This document shows positions 18,623 to 27,000 of a stretch of DNA of 47,448 nucleotides, one piece after another. The translations under genes and the position numbers were made by a program. Within the stretch, counting starts at the first letter, position 1. Each line of letters begins with the position of its first letter. This DNA is from Streptomycetaceae bacterium (GTDB lineage: Bacteria; Actinomycetota; Actinomycetes; Nanopelagicales; Nanopelagicaceae): NCBI GenBank assembly GCA_027483765.1, contig JAIXTW010000004.1, forward strand, positions 1 through 47,448. The letters run 5' to 3'. The notes below the pieces were generated by a model. The model saw nothing but the letters and a program-made list of their open reading frames with translations. It was not told the DNA's origin and searched no databases.

Positions 18623-19644
18623 TATTCAGCTGCCTCATCACTTGTCGAAACTCTTCGGTTTTTGGCCTTCTTGCTTTCATTAATTGCTTGAACAGTGATA
18701 CCGATGAGGAGTAAAGCACCAATCGCCGCACGCTGCCAAGAGCCACTAACGCCGAGAAGAATTAGGTTTCCTTTAATTAGACTGATCAGGATTACGCCAA
18801 GAACCGTTCCAAAAACCGTGCCATATCCACCCATGATGCTTGCGCCGCCAAGAACCACTGCCGCAATGATGTCGAGTTCAGATCCAGCAAGATCGTATGG
18901 GTTTGCTTTCCGTTGAAGTGAAACGTAGAGAATCCCTGCGAGACCGGAGATGCCACCGACGAACATGTACACCTTTGCCTGAGTACGTTTAACCGAAATT
19001 CCCAAGCGACGCGTCGCCTCTATGCCACCACCAAGGGCATAGATAGATCGTCCAAACATTGTTCGATTTAACATGAGTGAGACGAGGATGGTGATGATGG
19101 CTATTGGAATTATCAATACATGCAAACGAGCAAGAGTGCCCTCCGCTGGTTGAATCTTAAGTAAATCTGCAGTCGCGAATTTATCCAGTGCTAGAGGTAT
19201 ATCGCTGATAAATGACGATCCAATAAATGTCAGCAGAATTCCACGGAAAATTCCAGACGTGCCCAGAGTTGCAATGAGTGTGGGTATCCCAAAACTCGCG
19301 ATTGCGATTGAGTTTAGTGCACCTAAAAGAATACCGATGAGAATTGCTAGTGCGACGGGGAGCAAGATATTTCCTGGATTCCATTCAAAGTGCTGCATGA
19401 GAACCACAGCTGAGTAGCCCGAAAAGATACCAACTACTGGGAAGGAAACGTCAATGCCCCCACTAATGATCACGACAAGGACACCTAAGGCGAAAAGAAG
19501 TTGGACAAATGATGAGCGAAAAACGTCGAAGAGATTAGCCAGCGTGAAGAACTCAGGGCTTTTTGCCCCGATAACCGCAGATAGGATCACAATTGCAATG
19601 ATGAGTGCGGTCTCATTTCGACGTAATAATTTCTTATAATTCAT
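18622..19644 (-). CDS. ribose/AI-2-type ABC transporter permease
   Basis: 340 residues in the same family as its neighbour. Typical motifs are VIISGGIDVSFPVVGIFSG, GIPTLIATLGTSGIFRGILL and AAVVLGGASIMGGYGTVFG. It is one half of a heterodimeric sugar permease. It starts 2 nt after the ATPase gene stop and overlaps the next permease by one base. The paired 340-residue permeases are similar in size to LsrC/LsrD and RhaP/RhaQ, which fits import of a small sugar or furanosyl compound. Confidence 0.88.
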   Translation of the reverse strand: MNYKKLLRRNETALIIAIVILSAVIGAKSPEFFTLANLFDVFRSSFVQLLFALGVLVVIISGGIDVSFPVVGIFSGYSAVVLMQHFEWNPGNILLPVALAILIGILLGALNSIAIASFGIPTLIATLGTSGIFRGILLTFIGSSFISDIPLALDKFATADLLKIQPAEGTLARLHVLIIPIAIITILVSLMLNRTMFGRSIYALGGGIEATRRLGISVKRTQAKVYMFVGGISGLAGILYVSLQRKANPYDLAGSELDIIAAVVLGGASIMGGYGTVFGTVLGVILISLIKGNLILLGVSGSWQRAAIGALLLIGITVQAINESKKAKNRRVSTSDEAAE

Positions 19645-19646
19645 AA

Positions 19647-21143
19647 TTAGCTTAACTCCTCATACAAAATTTCCTCATTAAGTTCCAACTCGTCAAAAGA
19701 CTTCGAAATTTTTCCATTCTTAATTACGAGAACTCGATGGCAGATCTGCACCAACTCTGGAATGTCATCTGAGACAACCAGAAAAGCCATTCCCTCTTGC
19801 GCGCGATCACGAATAATTTCTAGAATTTCACGCTTAGAACCGATATCTACCCCAACTGTAGGTCCATTGAGAATCATTAACTTTGGATTCATTGCAAGCC
19901 ACTTTGCAAGCACTACACGTTGCTGATTACCTCCAGATAGAGAAGTAACTGGGTTCGATGGATTCTTAGTCTTGATGCGGAGGTCCTTGATCCACTTCTC
20001 GCCTGCTTCAGTCAGGCGATTCTTGGAAAGTAGCTTCCCTTTGCCTTGGTACTGGTCAATTCCAACTGCAACAAGGTTCCGTAGAATTGATTGCTCAAGA
20101 AAGAGTCCTTGTGTCAGACGGTCAGGTGGCACGTAGCCGATACCAGCTTTCAATGCAGCAGATGAGGAATTCAATTGAATTGATTTTTCACCCACAATTA
20201 ATTCACCAGAGTCGATTGGATATTGACCGAAAATTGCCTCAGCAAGTTCAGTGCGTCCCGAACCGAGCAAGCCTGTGATTCCAAGAATTTCACCTGGGGC
20301 GATTGAAAAGGAGATATCTGAAAATGTTGGCTTCGTCTTGAGATTCTTTACTTCAATAACTTTTTCAGTAGTTTCCTTGAGTGGAGGAGCTATGCGTGTC
20401 TCTGAGATGTTTAGGCCGGTCATAGCTTCTGAGATTGAGTCACGCTTAAAGTCTTTCATTAATCCATCTGCAACAACTTCACCGTTTCGAAGAATAGTTA
20501 TTGTGTGACAGATTTCTTGAATCTCATCAATCTTGTGGCTAACGAAGACAGTTGCGACTCCTCGCTCTTTGAGTTGTTCTACAACTTTGAACAAATGTTT
20601 AATTTCTTTTCGGGTTAGAGCCGTCGTAGGTTCATCCATAAACAACATCTTCACGCCAAGATTCGTCGCACGAGCAATTGCAATAAGTTGCTTTGATGCT
20701 ATCGAAATATCCTCAACCGATGCGGTGATGTCAAGATCTACGCCAATGAGGTCGAGGGCACTTTCAGCAATCTTCTTAGTTTCTCGCTTGCTGAAGAAGA
20801 GCGAATTCCTAGATATGTAAGTTGGAATCGCAATATTCTCCGCAACGGTAAGGTTTGGAAGAAGCGAAAAATCTTGAAAAATAACTTGAACGCCTTCACG
20901 GACGGCTTCACGTGGAGAAAGTTCACTAAAGGACTTTTCTCCCAATCGTATCTGCCCGGAGTCCGGGGCATGCACACCGCTCATGATTTTTATGAGAGTT
21001 GATTTTCCAGATCCATTTTCACCAGCGATGCAGTGCACTTGACCACTTTTTACAGATAATGAGACGTCTGAGAGTGCCTTAGCGCCACCAAAACTTTTAA
21101 TAATATTTTTTACGCCATATTCGGCAGTGAGCAAAGTAGACAT
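19647..21143 (-). CDS. sugar ABC transporter ATPase with two nucleotide-binding domains
   Basis: 498 residues, an RbsA/LsrA-type tandem ATPase. Domain 1 has Walker A GENGSGKST and Walker B MLFMDEPT, but a weak signature (ISIASKQL). Domain 2 has the usual relaxed Walker A (GLLGSGRTE) and a good signature LSGGNQQ. Its Walker B reads LMILNGPTVGVD, so the Asp and catalytic Glu of LDEPT are replaced by Asn-Gly. The two domains therefore complement each other and one composite site is likely non-hydrolytic. It energises uptake through the two permeases downstream. A 115-nt gap containing a hairpin separates it from the solute-binding protein gene. Confidence 0.88.
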   Translation of the reverse strand: MSTLLTAEYGVKNIIKSFGGAKALSDVSLSVKSGQVHCIAGENGSGKSTLIKIMSGVHAPDSGQIRLGEKSFSELSPREAVREGVQVIFQDFSLLPNLTVAENIAIPTYISRNSLFFSKRETKKIAESALDLIGVDLDITASVEDISIASKQLIAIARATNLGVKMLFMDEPTTALTRKEIKHLFKVVEQLKERGVATVFVSHKIDEIQEICHTITILRNGEVVADGLMKDFKRDSISEAMTGLNISETRIAPPLKETTEKVIEVKNLKTKPTFSDISFSIAPGEILGITGLLGSGRTELAEAIFGQYPIDSGELIVGEKSIQLNSSSAALKAGIGYVPPDRLTQGLFLEQSILRNLVAVGIDQYQGKGKLLSKNRLTEAGEKWIKDLRIKTKNPSNPVTSLSGGNQQRVVLAKWLAMNPKLMILNGPTVGVDIGSKREILEIIRDRAQEGMAFLVVSDDIPELVQICHRVLVIKNGKISKSFDELELNEEILYEELS

Positions 21144-21206
21144 CGCTGAGATTCATGCCTTTCTTTTCTGTCCGTAGGCGACTTTACTTTAAATCCTGTT
21201 AAGTAA

Positions 21207-21236
21207 AAGTGGGGCGCAGTCTCCCGCGCCCCACTT
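21207..21236 (-). terminator. hairpin between solute-binding-protein and ATPase genes (attenuator or mRNA stabiliser)
   Basis: Perfect 11-bp arms AAGTGGGGCGC and GCGCCCCACTT enclose an 8-nt loop in the 115-nt gap. On the minus strand the stem is followed by TTACTTAAC, not a full T-tract, so termination would be partial. Such hairpins commonly raise the level of the binding-protein part of an importer mRNA relative to the membrane genes. Confidence 0.65.
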
Positions 21237-21258
21237 CATACAGCAATCTTCCCAATCT

Positions 21259-22257
21259 TTAGATTGGATACTTAGCCATATTGTTCTTATCAACAATAAC
21301 CCATGCAGCTCCTGCCCAACCCTTGGTTGTTCCAGGAATCTTCACGATCTTGTTGTAGCCAGGAACCTTGAGGTCCATTCCAGCTGTGATCTTTCCACCC
21401 TTATTAAGGATTTCGAGCATGTTGAGCATTGCTTGACCTGCAAGAGCTGAATCCCAGAAGAAGATCTTGTCGATAGCTCCGGTAGCTAGGTACTTGCTTG
21501 TCATTGAAGGAATAGATGTACCCATGACACAGACCTTGTCATTGAGTCCTAGTTCTTCTACAGCGCGGCCGATTCCGACCACGTCGTTAGCTGAAGAGCC
21601 TTCGATTCCCTTGAGGTCTGGGTACTTCTTGAGAAGTTCCTTGGTCTTGTTGTATGCAACATCTGCATCTTCCTTAGACTCAATTGGATCTTCGACACGT
21701 GTGATTCCAGAGTACTTCTTCTTTGCTTGTGCAAGTGCTCCGGCAACCCACTCGTTGTGGCTTCCATTTGTCAACGTTCCTACAAATGCAGCGTACTGGC
21801 CACTGCCGCCCATACAGGTTGCAAGGTTGTCCATCATCACTGCGCCGTATGCGGCGTTGTTGAATGCTTCAATATCTGCATCGGCATTCTTAATTCCTGC
21901 TGCCTCATGTGTAACGACCTTAATGCCAGCCTTCTTTGCTTTAGCAATAACGCCATCGATTGAAGCTACATCGTTAGGCACAATACCGATACCGGTAACT
22001 TTCTGTGCAATGAGGTCTTCAACCATCTTTGATTGCTTCTCCGGTGATGCATCTGTTGCGCCGGTCATAGTCGCATCAATCTTCTTGGACTTAGCCCAAG
22101 ACTTAATGCCTTTGTCCATGTTGTCGAACCAGCCAACTCCGATCAACTTAACGGAGACTACATAACGCTTCTTTGCCGCTGCTTGGCTCCCGTAGACGCC
22201 AGCTGAAACAAGTAGCGCGGTAGCAGCAACAACTGCTACGAGCTTGTACTTCTTCAT
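21259..22257 (-). CDS. periplasmic-type sugar-binding protein of ABC importer (LsrB/RhaS-like)
   Basis: 332 residues from the ATG at 22257, which has an AAAAAGGAGAACA ribosome-binding site. The longer frame to 22347 is rejected because the promoter lies inside it. A signal peptide ends near YGSQAAA (residue 28), without a lipobox Cys. The mature part starts RYVVSVKLIGVGWF and has the two-lobe type I binding fold. By eye it follows LsrB/RhaS along its length (KLIGVG..F, ALAGQAMLNMLEILNKGGK). The LsrB ligand Lys appears kept, while the other AI-2 contact positions appear changed, so AI-2 itself is doubtful. It is the first gene of the importer operon and is divergent from dhaK. Confidence 0.85.
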   Translation of the reverse strand: MKKYKLVAVVAATALLVSAGVYGSQAAAKKRYVVSVKLIGVGWFDNMDKGIKSWAKSKKIDATMTGATDASPEKQSKMVEDLIAQKVTGIGIVPNDVASIDGVIAKAKKAGIKVVTHEAAGIKNADADIEAFNNAAYGAVMMDNLATCMGGSGQYAAFVGTLTNGSHNEWVAGALAQAKKKYSGITRVEDPIESKEDADVAYNKTKELLKKYPDLKGIEGSSANDVVGIGRAVEELGLNDKVCVMGTSIPSMTSKYLATGAIDKIFFWDSALAGQAMLNMLEILNKGGKITAGMDLKVPGYNKIVKIPGTTKGWAGAAWVIVDKNNMAKYPI

Positions 22258-22317
22258 TTGTTCTCCTTTTTTACGTATGCCGGGAATCAGAAAAGGTTGA
22301 CCCCTTGGGTTAAGATG

Positions 22318-22347
22318 AATATATTCTGATTTAACAAATTCGGTCAA
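22318..22347 (-). promoter_or_regulatory. promoter of ABC-importer operon
   Basis: On the minus strand, -35 TTGACC (22342-22347), an 18-nt spacer and -10 TATATT (22318-22323). Transcription would start near 22311, leaving a 5' leader of about 55 nt with a normal Shine-Dalgarno. The operator arms at 22330-22338 and 22352-22360 flank the -35 element. Confidence 0.6.
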
Positions 22348-22360
22348 GAGTTTTGTTAAA
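22330..22360. promoter_or_regulatory. operator TTTAACAAA-N13-TTTGTTAAA
   Basis: A perfect 9-bp inverted repeat (22330-22338 and 22352-22360) straddling the -35 element of the importer promoter. Its core TAACA-N17-TGTTA has exactly the arm sequence and spacing of the site at 11345-11371 upstream of the btpA-like gene. The presumed ligand is the DeoR-family repressor encoded at 10580-11347. Confidence 0.65.
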
Positions 22361-22373
22361 AAAGTTAATTTCT

Positions 22374-22393
22374 TTATAACACTTTTGTTATAA
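22374..22393. promoter_or_regulatory. 20-bp palindrome TTATAACA-CTTT-TGTTATAA at the dhaK promoter
   Basis: Perfect 8-bp arms with a 4-nt spacer. It shares the TAACA/TGTTA half-site with the two N17 operators but not their spacing. It overlaps a consensus -10 (TATAAT, 22389-22394) for the plus-strand dhaK-dhaL genes, so it is well placed to block that promoter. Confidence 0.6.
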
Positions 22394-22394
22394 T
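22389..22394 (+). promoter_or_regulatory. -10 box of dhaK-dhaL promoter
   Basis: TATAAT, a perfect consensus, 30 nt before the dhaK ATG at 22425. The -35 region is poor. It lies inside the palindromic operator. A ribosome-binding sequence AAGGTGAG (22410-22417) follows. Confidence 0.55.
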
Positions 22395-22424
22395 TCGTTA
22401 ATTACCCGGAAGGTGAGCCCAAGA

Positions 22425-23426
22425 ATGCAGAAGATCCTAAATATCCCAACGGAATTTGTGAATGAGATGCTCGAGGGAATCCTTGAGGCCTACCCAACCC
22501 AGCTCGAATCTGTGGAGGGCGACAATCACGCCCTCGTTCGAGCGGGAGCCCCTGTAGCTGGCAAGGTGGGAATCGCCACCGGTGGTGGTTCGGGTCACCT
22601 GCCGCTCTTCCTTGGATATGTAGGCGAAGGGATGCTCGACGGCGTCGCCGTTGGTGATGTTTTTCAAAGTCCGACAGCCGAGCAAATGCTGGCTGTAACA
22701 AAGAAGATTGATTCTGGCGCCGGCGTTCTTTACATCTATGGAAACTATGGCGGCGATGTCTTCAATTTTGATTTTGCAACCGAACTAGCGGCAACTGAAG
22801 GAATACGCGTTGAAACTGTTCTCGGAGCTGACGATGTGGCATCAGCACCTAAGGGTGAAGAGGCTCGACGACGCGGTATCGCAGGGATTTTCTTTCTTTA
22901 CAAAGTTGCAGGTGCAGCAGCTGCAAAAGGACTCTCGCTAGATGATGTTGTCACAGTTACAAGGAAAGCTGCTACGCACACTCGAACAATGGGACTTGCA
23001 CTCAGCCCTGTCACGCTACCTGCTGTTGGACATCCAACTTTTGAAGTAAAAGCGGGCGAAATGGAAATCGGTATGGGAATCCATGGAGAGCCAGGAATTC
23101 GCAAGAGTAAACTTGAAACTGCTGACCAAATTACCGAAGAATTAGTCTCTGCAATTAAGGCTGATTTAGATTTGAAGTCTGGCGACAAAGTATGCATTCT
23201 GGTCAATAGCCTCGGGGCAACTCCACCTGAAGAGCTTTACATCATGTTCCGCCAAGCTAAGAAACTTCTGACTGGCTATGGCGTAAGCGTCGCGCGTGCC
23301 TATGTTGGTGAATTTGCGACATCTCTTGAGATGGCAGGAGCTTCGATTAGCATTATTAGAGTTGATGATGAATTGTTAAATTACATCAACACACCGGTTC
23401 ACACTCCGTTTTTTACTCAAGCATGA
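22425..23426 (+). CDS. dhaK: dihydroxyacetone kinase subunit DhaK
   Basis: 333 residues from ATG 22425. A GTG at 22413 is in frame, but it lies within the best Shine-Dalgarno match (AGGTGAG), so the ATG is preferred. The substrate domain has TGGGSGHLPLFLGYVG, and the catalytic histidine that binds the ketone covalently is in MGIHGEPG (His220 from this start). NSLGATPPEELYIM and GEFATSLEMAGASI are typical of the family. With DhaL it phosphorylates dihydroxyacetone or a related short ketose such as erythrulose. It is slightly shorter than E. coli DhaK (356). Its stop overlaps the dhaL ATG (ATGA). Confidence 0.9.
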   Translation: MQKILNIPTEFVNEMLEGILEAYPTQLESVEGDNHALVRAGAPVAGKVGIATGGGSGHLPLFLGYVGEGMLDGVAVGDVFQSPTAEQMLAVTKKIDSGAGVLYIYGNYGGDVFNFDFATELAATEGIRVETVLGADDVASAPKGEEARRRGIAGIFFLYKVAGAAAAKGLSLDDVVTVTRKAATHTRTMGLALSPVTLPAVGHPTFEVKAGEMEIGMGIHGEPGIRKSKLETADQITEELVSAIKADLDLKSGDKVCILVNSLGATPPEELYIMFRQAKKLLTGYGVSVARAYVGEFATSLEMAGASISIIRVDDELLNYINTPVHTPFFTQA

Positions 23427-24013
23427 GCTCATTTAGCGATTCGGTTGAGGCTGTTGCGATAGCCCTGGAAAGCAACTCGAAAAAGTTTGAAGAGTTAGAT
23501 TCCGTTGCTGGCGATGGAGACCTTGGAATCACTGCAGGCAATATCGCTAAAGGTCTGCGGGCAGGGGCGGCAGGAGCAACTGGTGATCTAAAGGCGGATT
23601 TAGCTTTGATTGGGCGTGAAATTGCTAAGAATGCCCCCTCCACATTTGGCACGCTATTTGCCACAGGGTTCATTAGGGCTTCTGCTGCTGTAACCGATGG
23701 CAATGCTCTGACAAACATGCAACTTGGAGTTGCGGCAGCCTTTGATGGAATCGCTGCTCGAGGTAAAGCCGCACTTGGTGAGCGCACTCTTCTGGATGCA
23801 CTTCACCCTGCCTCTGAAGCGCTAAGGAATTCACAGGATCTGCAATCTGGACTCAATGCAGCCGCTAAAGCTGCGCGTGCTGGAGCCACAGCGACTGCAT
23901 TAATGGCTCCAAAGCATGGAAGGGCTGGATGGATTGGCGAACGAGCTCAAGGCAACGAAGATGCAGGAGCAACTGTTATCGCGGTTGCGTTTGAAGCACT
24001 TCAAAATTCATAA
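23423..24013 (+). CDS. dhaL: dihydroxyacetone kinase subunit DhaL
   Basis: 196 residues of the nucleotide-binding DhaL domain. The Mg-binding signature is VAGDGDLGITAGNIAKGL, and the C-terminal family motif is KHGRAGWIGERAQGNEDAGA. In PTS-linked systems DhaL keeps ADP and is recharged by DhaM, whereas stand-alone kinases use ATP. No dhaM follows here: the next gene is putA on the other strand after 22 nt. An ATP-dependent two-subunit enzyme is therefore likely, though dhaM could be elsewhere. Translational coupling to dhaK is strong (4-nt overlap). Confidence 0.88.
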   Translation: MSSFSDSVEAVAIALESNSKKFEELDSVAGDGDLGITAGNIAKGLRAGAAGATGDLKADLALIGREIAKNAPSTFGTLFATGFIRASAAVTDGNALTNMQLGVAAAFDGIAARGKAALGERTLLDALHPASEALRNSQDLQSGLNAAAKAARAGATATALMAPKHGRAGWIGERAQGNEDAGATVIAVAFEALQNS

Positions 24014-24035
24014 ATTCGAAACATCGATTAATGAA

Positions 24036-27000
24036 CTAAGGAGCTGTCGAGAGCCCTGAACAGGCTGGTTTTGGCCCACCATTTGGGTTGCCGTAGCGGT
24101 GGTAGGTAATTGCAACTGATTGTTCAATCAGCCAACGGGAAGCTTCGATGTCACCTCGTTGCGCGATCGGTCTATGGTCAACCGAGATTCCTTTTTGTAA
24201 CTCCTCGTAAATCGGCGGCTTACTCGATGCCAACCAGCGAACGCGCGCATATTTCTCTTTCACATCGTTCAAGTCAGTTGTGAAGATAACTTTTGCGCCC
24301 GTGGTCTCAGCAATGTGATGTACCAAAGACTTTTCTACCTGTGTGGTTGATTCATCTACAACAACCACAATAGGTGCTACGTAATGGCGATAGCGCTGAA
24401 AGTTCTTCTCAACAATTAACCCGCTGCGATCGATTGCTTGTGAGCCAATCTTCTCCCACCAAGTGTTTACGCCATAAATCGCTGCCTCAAGATTTGTCGC
24501 TCTTGGCCAATTGCGAAGCGTATTGACGTAGTTAAGTCCGCCAGCTTTAGCGTTTGGCCCAACTGCAGAACGTTTCCAACCACCAAATGGTTGGCGATTA
24601 ACAATCGCGCCAGTAATTCCACGATTAACGTAAAGATTTCCTGCCTCAATGCGATTAATCCACACTTCACACTCTTGCTCATCAAGTGAGTGAATTCCGG
24701 CAGTTAATCCGAAATCGGTTTCATTCTGATACTCAATCGCAGTATCGAAATCAGGTGCCTCGATAATCGCAAGTACTGGGCCAAACCATTCATTGCGATG
24801 TGACCATGAACCAGCTTTCACGCCAATTTTCACACCGGGGCGCCACATTAATCCAGCTGTATCAATCTGCTTAGGTTCAACTAACCACTTCTCGCCATCG
24901 TCAAGCTCAGTGAATGCACGTGTCAGCGCGTTCTCTGCTGGGCGAATAATTGGTCCCACTGTTGTAGAAAAATCCCATCCGGCACCAACGTGAAGTGATT
25001 CAACGGCATCCTTTAATTGGCGCACAAAAGCCGGATCGTTATAGATATTGGTATCTACGATTGCAATTGATGCTGCCGAGCATTTCTGCCCCGCGTGGCC
25101 AAAGGCTGACTGAACGAGATCCTTGACCGATGCATCGATATCGGCGCAAGCCGAAATCAAAATCGCATTCTTGCCGCTGGTTTCGGCCATCAAATTGATT
25201 TCTGGGCGCCATGAAGTAAATAACGCAGCGGTATCAAATGAGCCAGTGAGAATTACGCCATCGATTCCTGGGTTGGTAACAAGATACTTTCCATCTTCAT
25301 CATCTCGCATCGGCAAGAACTGCAAGACATCTTTCGGTACTCCTCCTTTCCAAAGATGGCTGACAATCTCCCAAGCTGTGGCAACGGTTTCAGGTGCAGG
25401 TTTCAGGATGACTGTGTTTCCAGCTGCCAGGGCTGCACATACTCCGCCCACTGGAATTGCATACGGAAAGTTCCATGGTGGAATAACAAGAATTGTGCCA
25501 AGTGGAGTTGATTCACCAAAGTTCTGCGCCGTCGCTGCATAGAAGCGGGCGAAATCGATTGCCTCGGCAACCTCTGGGTCTGCTTCGGCAACTGTCTTGC
25601 CAGCATCGCGTGACATCACTGCAATAGTTTGGGTGGTTGCTTTAGCCATAACATCGGCTGCGGCATAAAGAATTTCTGTGCGCTCTTGAATGGAAAGTCC
25701 GCTCCACTTTTGCTGCGCCTGCTTTGCAGTGGAAATTGCGCCATCTACATCTTTTCTAGAGCCAACTGAGTAGTGATACCAAACTTTGCCATTTTCAGAT
25801 GGGTCAGTACCTTCTTGTAATTCCTTGGTGAAGATCTCTTTTCCATTGATAACAAGTGGAATCTCTTGGTCCTTGATTGCACGGACTTTCTTAATAGCAC
25901 TAGTTACAGCCGCGATGAACTGTGGTTCTGTGGGATCTGCATTGGGTTCATTCTCAAAGGTGTCACCTGTTAATTGCCCATGCTCAATGTGGCGAAGTGA
26001 CTCTGTTGTAATTGTGTGGCGCTCTGCGATGGACTTCAGGAATCGATCTTCTTGTTCCTTGAATTTCTTCGGGTTCTGCGATATTTCAAAGGCGGCTTTG
26101 AGGTAATTCTCATCTGAGGTATTTTCATCAAGTCGGCGCACCAGGTAGGCAACAGCGGCTGCGAAATCATCTTTGCGAGTTACGGGCGCATAGAGCAACA
26201 CGGGTTGGCCGGCACGAGTGACCGCGAGGGCCTCAGCGTTTGCCATTCCCTCAAGCATCTCAATATCAACTTGTTCTGAAACACTACGTGACTTTGCAAC
26301 TTCAAGTGCCCATGTCATATGAAATAAATTGTGGGAAGCAATACCAATACGCACGGCCTTCGCGTGTTCTGGTCGCAAAGCTGCATCGACGAGTCGAACA
26401 TAAGAAGCATCTACATCTGATTTCGAACGGTAAGGAGCTGGACTCCAGCCATGTAACTCTGCCTCTGCTCGCTCCATTGCCAAGTTGGCACCCTTAACAA
26501 GGCGAACTTTGATGCTGGCACCACTGCGTTCGTAGCGCTTCTTTGACCACTGAACGAGTTCGCCAAAGAAATGGTGCGCTTCCGGAAGATAAGCCTGCAA
26601 GACTATGCCGGCTTTCATCGCTGCAAATTCATCTTCATCGAGCACGCGCATAAATGCGGCAACAGTCATTGGTAGGTCGCGGTACTCCTCCATATCCAAG
26701 TTAACGAATACACCATGTTGCTGGGCTTCACGATAGAGAATGCGCATCTTTTCGGAGACACGATTTATTGAACCATCGATATCGATGATAATTAATTGAG
26801 CAACAATGGAGGAGAGTTTGACCGAAATGTAATTAACTTCCGGGCGGCGCATCATCTCCAGAATTGATTGGAATCGCTGCTCGGCTTCGTGATCACCTAG
26901 GACGGCTTCACCTAAGACGTTGATGTTAAGTGCAAGCCCCTTTTCGTTCCGCTTTCCTAAATGTTTAGCAAGTTTTTCAGACTCTGAGGCAAGAATTAAG

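Noticed and set aside
22258-22347. N-terminal extension of the sugar-binding protein to 22347
   Set aside because: The extension covers the TTGACC/TATATT promoter and operator. The ATG at 22257 has a strong Shine-Dalgarno and starts a proper signal peptide.
10247-24013. Naming the island an AI-2 (lsr) operon
   Set aside because: The regulator is DeoR-type rather than LsrR, the binding-protein pocket looks changed, the kinase is closer to xylulokinase than LsrK, and BtpA, M42, the dehydrogenases and DhaKL are not part of lsr.
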